From positions 1 through 7,680 of the forward strand of contig CANQEC010000107.1 of the NCBI GenBank assembly GCA_947594335.1: a stretch of 7,680 bases of DNA, in the 5' to 3' direction. Position 1 is the stretch's first letter; every line of letters begins with the position of its first letter. Positions 5,539-7,680 of the stretch are shown in pieces. The notes under the pieces are model-generated. The model worked only from the letters and a program-made list of their open reading frames with translations, was not told the DNA's origin and did not search any database. Position numbers and translations under genes: made by a program. Origin of the DNA: an uncultured Lachnospiraceae bacterium. Lineage in GTDB: Bacteria > Bacillota > Clostridia > Lachnospirales > Lachnospiraceae.

Positions 5539-6237
5539 ATGTCAGATACAGACAGAGTGGGAAAGGAAAAAATCATTCCCTGCACATGTCCGCATGTGAC
5601 ATGCCAGAATCATGGAAAATGCAGGGAATGTGTATCGGCGCACAAGGCGTTTCATTCGGCACCTTTGTGTATTCTTCTCATGGAGGCCGATATAAAAAAG
5701 AATCATATTCATAAAATTAATCCACACATCAAAACCCCGCTTTCTTTACGGATCGCCGCGTTTTTTCAGGAAAATCCGCAAGCAGCGGTGGAGGAGGCAG
5801 CCTCCTCCTTGAAAGTGACTCCGTGGCAGATTCTTGATGGATGGGACCGGGCGGTTCCCGTGCCGAAAGAAGAGTGGAGACGGGTGTATCATGATTTTGC
5901 CTTTGCAAAGGGAGCAGTGTGGGAGTATGGCACAGGTGCGGTTCGTCTACAGCTGTCAGCGGAGTTTTTACAGGAAAACGGGACGGCGGATAATACGCCG
6001 GGAGATGCAGTTTTTGGAAAAATCTGCGCAGAACTGCATTGGGAGAATCTTTACCAGATTTTTCTGATCAGGAAAGAAGAAAGACAAGGCTATCGTCTCG
6101 TCCTGGTAAATGAGGAAGAGAGAATTGCACTTGAGGTTTGTCTGGGAGACTTTGCAGGAATCCAGTCCGGCAAGCTGGAAAAACTTTGGGAAAGATACAA
6201 AAAAGCGGCAGAAGATGCCAATGGAGAAGGCAGGTAA
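5539..6237 (+). CDS. Cys-rich N-terminus joined to a ChuX/HutX-like domain
   Basis: The start is the ATG at 5539, ten bases after AGGAGGA (5522-5528); the frame is open further upstream, but there it overlaps the previous gene. The 232-residue product has two parts. Residues 15-44 hold six cysteines, C15-x-C17-x4-C22-x5-C28-x2-C31-x12-C44, with HGKCRECVSAH, a pattern seen in small clostridial Cys-rich proteins and suited to a zinc or Fe-S site. Residues about 68-225 resemble the cytoplasmic haem chaperone family ChuX/HutX. The region 74-98 (ENPQAAVEEAASSLKV, then ILDGW) matches its N-terminal helical repeat, and the tail GYRLVLVNEEERIALEVCLG followed by LEKLWERYK matches the final strand and helix. 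The HutX GGHI motif is not evident, so the family match is tentative. A role in haem binding or transfer after import is inferred. Confidence 0.6.
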   Translation: MSDTDRVGKEKIIPCTCPHVTCQNHGKCRECVSAHKAFHSAPLCILLMEADIKKNHIHKINPHIKTPLSLRIAAFFQENPQAAVEEAASSLKVTPWQILDGWDRAVPVPKEEWRRVYHDFAFAKGAVWEYGTGAVRLQLSAEFLQENGTADNTPGDAVFGKICAELHWENLYQIFLIRKEERQGYRLVLVNEEERIALEVCLGDFAGIQSGKLEKLWERYKKAAEDANGEGR

Positions 6238-6241
6238 CGAA

Positions 6242-7680
6242 ATGATTGATAAAGAACTGATGAAACTTCTGGGCAGCGGGAAAAAACATATTTTATATGC
6301 CGTCCTGTCCATGCTGGCCGGACTTCTTGCCAATATCGGAGGCACCGTATGTATCTGCGCTGTGATCCATCTGACTGTGGAACAATCCCCTATTCAGGCC
6401 TATATACCGGCAGGCTTTGCGGCGGCAGCGCTGATTCTGATCCGTTACATAAGTTCCCGGTGCACAGGCAGCCAGAAAGAAAAAATCGGCCGGGAAGTAA
6501 AGCGGGATCTGCGCGCCAGAACTTACGGGAAGATCATTTCCCTCGGAGTGCGCAGCACCGATGAATTGAGCATGGCTGGTCTGACTCAGGTGAGTCTGGA
6601 GGGGATCGAGCAGCTGGATCTGTATTTTTCGGATTATATTCCGCAGTTTTTCTATGCGATGATGGCCCCGGTTATTCTCTTTTTTGTCTCCGTCAGAGTG
6701 GACTGGAAAGCAGCGCTGATCCTGCTGTGCTGTGTGCCGCTGATCCCTGTTTCCATTGTGGCAGTATCGAGGTGGGCGAAAAAGATTTTTGCCGTATATT
6801 GGGATAAATATACTTCCATGGGAGATTTTTTCCTGGACAGCGTTCAGGGTCTGAAGGAACTGAAAATATTCCGGGCGGACGAACGGCAGCACAGAAGGAT
6901 GAATGAAAACGCGGAAGAGTTCCGGGTCATCACCATGAAAGTCCTCACCATGCAGCTGGCCAGCACCACGATCATGGATCTGGTGGTCTACGGGGGCGCG
7001 GGCATCGGTATTGCCGTCGCGCTGATGGATCTGGTAAACGGGGAGATTTCCGAGACAGCAGCGGTCTTTCTGATTCTGGTGGCGGTAGATTTCTTTCTGC
7101 CGCTGCGGGCTTTCGGGAGCGCTTTTCATGTGGCCATGAACGGAGTAAGCGCAGGGAAGAAGATTCTCCGGCTTCTGGAGATCCCGGAACCGTCCTGGGG
7201 ACAGGAAACGGTGGGAACAACGGATATAGAGCTGTCCGGCGTTACCTTTTCCTATGACGGGACCAGAGATGTGTTGAAAGATGTAAGAATGAAGTTCCCG
7301 GAAAAAGGGATGACTGCCATCGTGGGAGAATCGGGCTGTGGAAAATCTACGGTGGTGGGACTCATAAGCGGCAGCCGGATTCCGAATACAGGAAGTGTCA
7401 CGGTGGGAGGCGTTCCTCTGGCGCATCTGTCACGGGAGGATTATTACAGCCGCCTGGCGGTAGTCAGCTGCAATACCTATATTTTTAATGATACCATCTC
7501 CAATAATTTCCGTCTGGCATCTTCGGATATCACACGGGATCAGATGGAGGAGGCTTTGAAAAAGGTTAACCTGCTGGATTTCATACGGGAAAACGGCGGA
7601 CTGGATAAGGTGATCTCCGAGGAAGGCAGCAACATTTCCGGGGGACAGAAACAGAGACTTGCTCTCGCGGTGAATCTTGC
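6242..7680 (+). CDS. CydD-like ABC exporter (fused membrane and ATPase domains), 3'-truncated
   Basis: This is a half-transporter of the type-I exporter fold, open to the window edge (479 codons plus two bases), so it lacks the end of the ATPase domain. The start ATG at 6242 follows GGAGAAGG (6223-6230) and lies four bases after the upstream stop. Six membrane segments are visible near residues 17-42, 54-70, 136-152, 158-177, 244-264 and 272-288. The loops carry DLYFSDYIPQFFYA, then VDWKAALILL, and DFFLDSVQGLKELKIFRAD, typical of CydD/CydC. The ATPase domain has Walker A GESGCGKST (362-370) and signature ISGGQKQR (465-472). The Q-loop position has cysteine (Cys410) instead of glutamine. CydDC exports cysteine/glutathione and supports haem protein assembly in E. 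coli. A second half is expected just downstream. The substrate here is unknown; haem-linked export or import is an inference from its neighbours. Confidence 0.85.
   Translation, partial: MIDKELMKLLGSGKKHILYAVLSMLAGLLANIGGTVCICAVIHLTVEQSPIQAYIPAGFAAAALILIRYISSRCTGSQKEKIGREVKRDLRARTYGKIISLGVRSTDELSMAGLTQVSLEGIEQLDLYFSDYIPQFFYAMMAPVILFFVSVRVDWKAALILLCCVPLIPVSIVAVSRWAKKIFAVYWDKYTSMGDFFLDSVQGLKELKIFRADERQHRRMNENAEEFRVITMKVLTMQLASTTIMDLVVYGGAGIGIAVALMDLVNGEISETAAVFLILVAVDFFLPLRAFGSAFHVAMNGVSAGKKILRLLEIPEPSWGQETVGTTDIELSGVTFSYDGTRDVLKDVRMKFPEKGMTAIVGESGCGKSTVVGLISGSRIPNTGSVTVGGVPLAHLSREDYYSRLAVVSCNTYIFNDTISNNFRLASSDITRDQMEEALKKVNLLDFIRENGGLDKVISEEGSNISGGQKQRLALAVNL

Noticed and set aside
6293..7426. 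Long open frame of 377 codons on the - strand
   Set aside because: It lies antisense to the CydD-like gene, is rich in His, Arg, Pro, Ser and Gln, shows no recognisable motif, and mirrors the codon pattern of the real gene.
1..7680. CRISPR arrays, tRNA or rRNA genes, phage or transposase genes
   Set aside because: No spaced direct repeats, tRNA-like cloverleaf, rRNA sequence, or integrase/transposase motif was seen on either strand.

Overview
The window looks like chromosomal DNA from a low-to-mid GC Gram-positive anaerobe, most likely a gut Clostridia/Lachnospiraceae-type Firmicute. This rests on the strong AGGAGG-type ribosome-binding sites, a TTG start, tightly packed same-strand operons and the protein families present; nothing in the window proves the taxon. 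Every gene I can support is on the + strand.

Bases 1-753 are the 3' part of an ABC-2 type permease gene cut by the window edge. A 77-base nested palindrome (787-863), possibly a TA-flanked MITE-like repeat, separates it from a complete PHP-family metal-dependent phosphoesterase/exoribonuclease gene (895-1761). A roughly 280-base non-coding stretch follows. It holds a perfect -35 box, three palindromes sharing an AAGTTA half-site (a likely operator for a DtxR-type metal repressor) and two leader hairpins.

From 2042 to the right edge runs one apparent operon of six genes. The first three form a haem/siderophore-type ABC importer: a binding protein, a FecCD permease and an FhuC-type ATPase. The binding protein resembles Staphylococcus aureus IsdE and keeps a Met and a His at the positions of the two IsdE haem axial ligands, so haem is the best substrate guess. 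The fourth gene (4800-5492) is an unrecognised 230-residue protein whose C-terminal half is reminiscent of split-barrel flavin/haem proteins such as HutZ. The fifth (5539-6237) joins a six-cysteine N-terminal segment to a domain resembling the haem chaperone family ChuX/HutX. The sixth (6242 to the edge) is a CydD-like ABC exporter half, cut at its signature motif.

Together these suggest a metal-regulated haem acquisition and intracellular handling operon: import, then possible HutZ-like and HutX-like partners (compare Vibrio hutWXZ), and a CydDC-type transporter. The importer assignment is solid; the haem substrate is well supported by two residues; the roles of genes four to six are inference.
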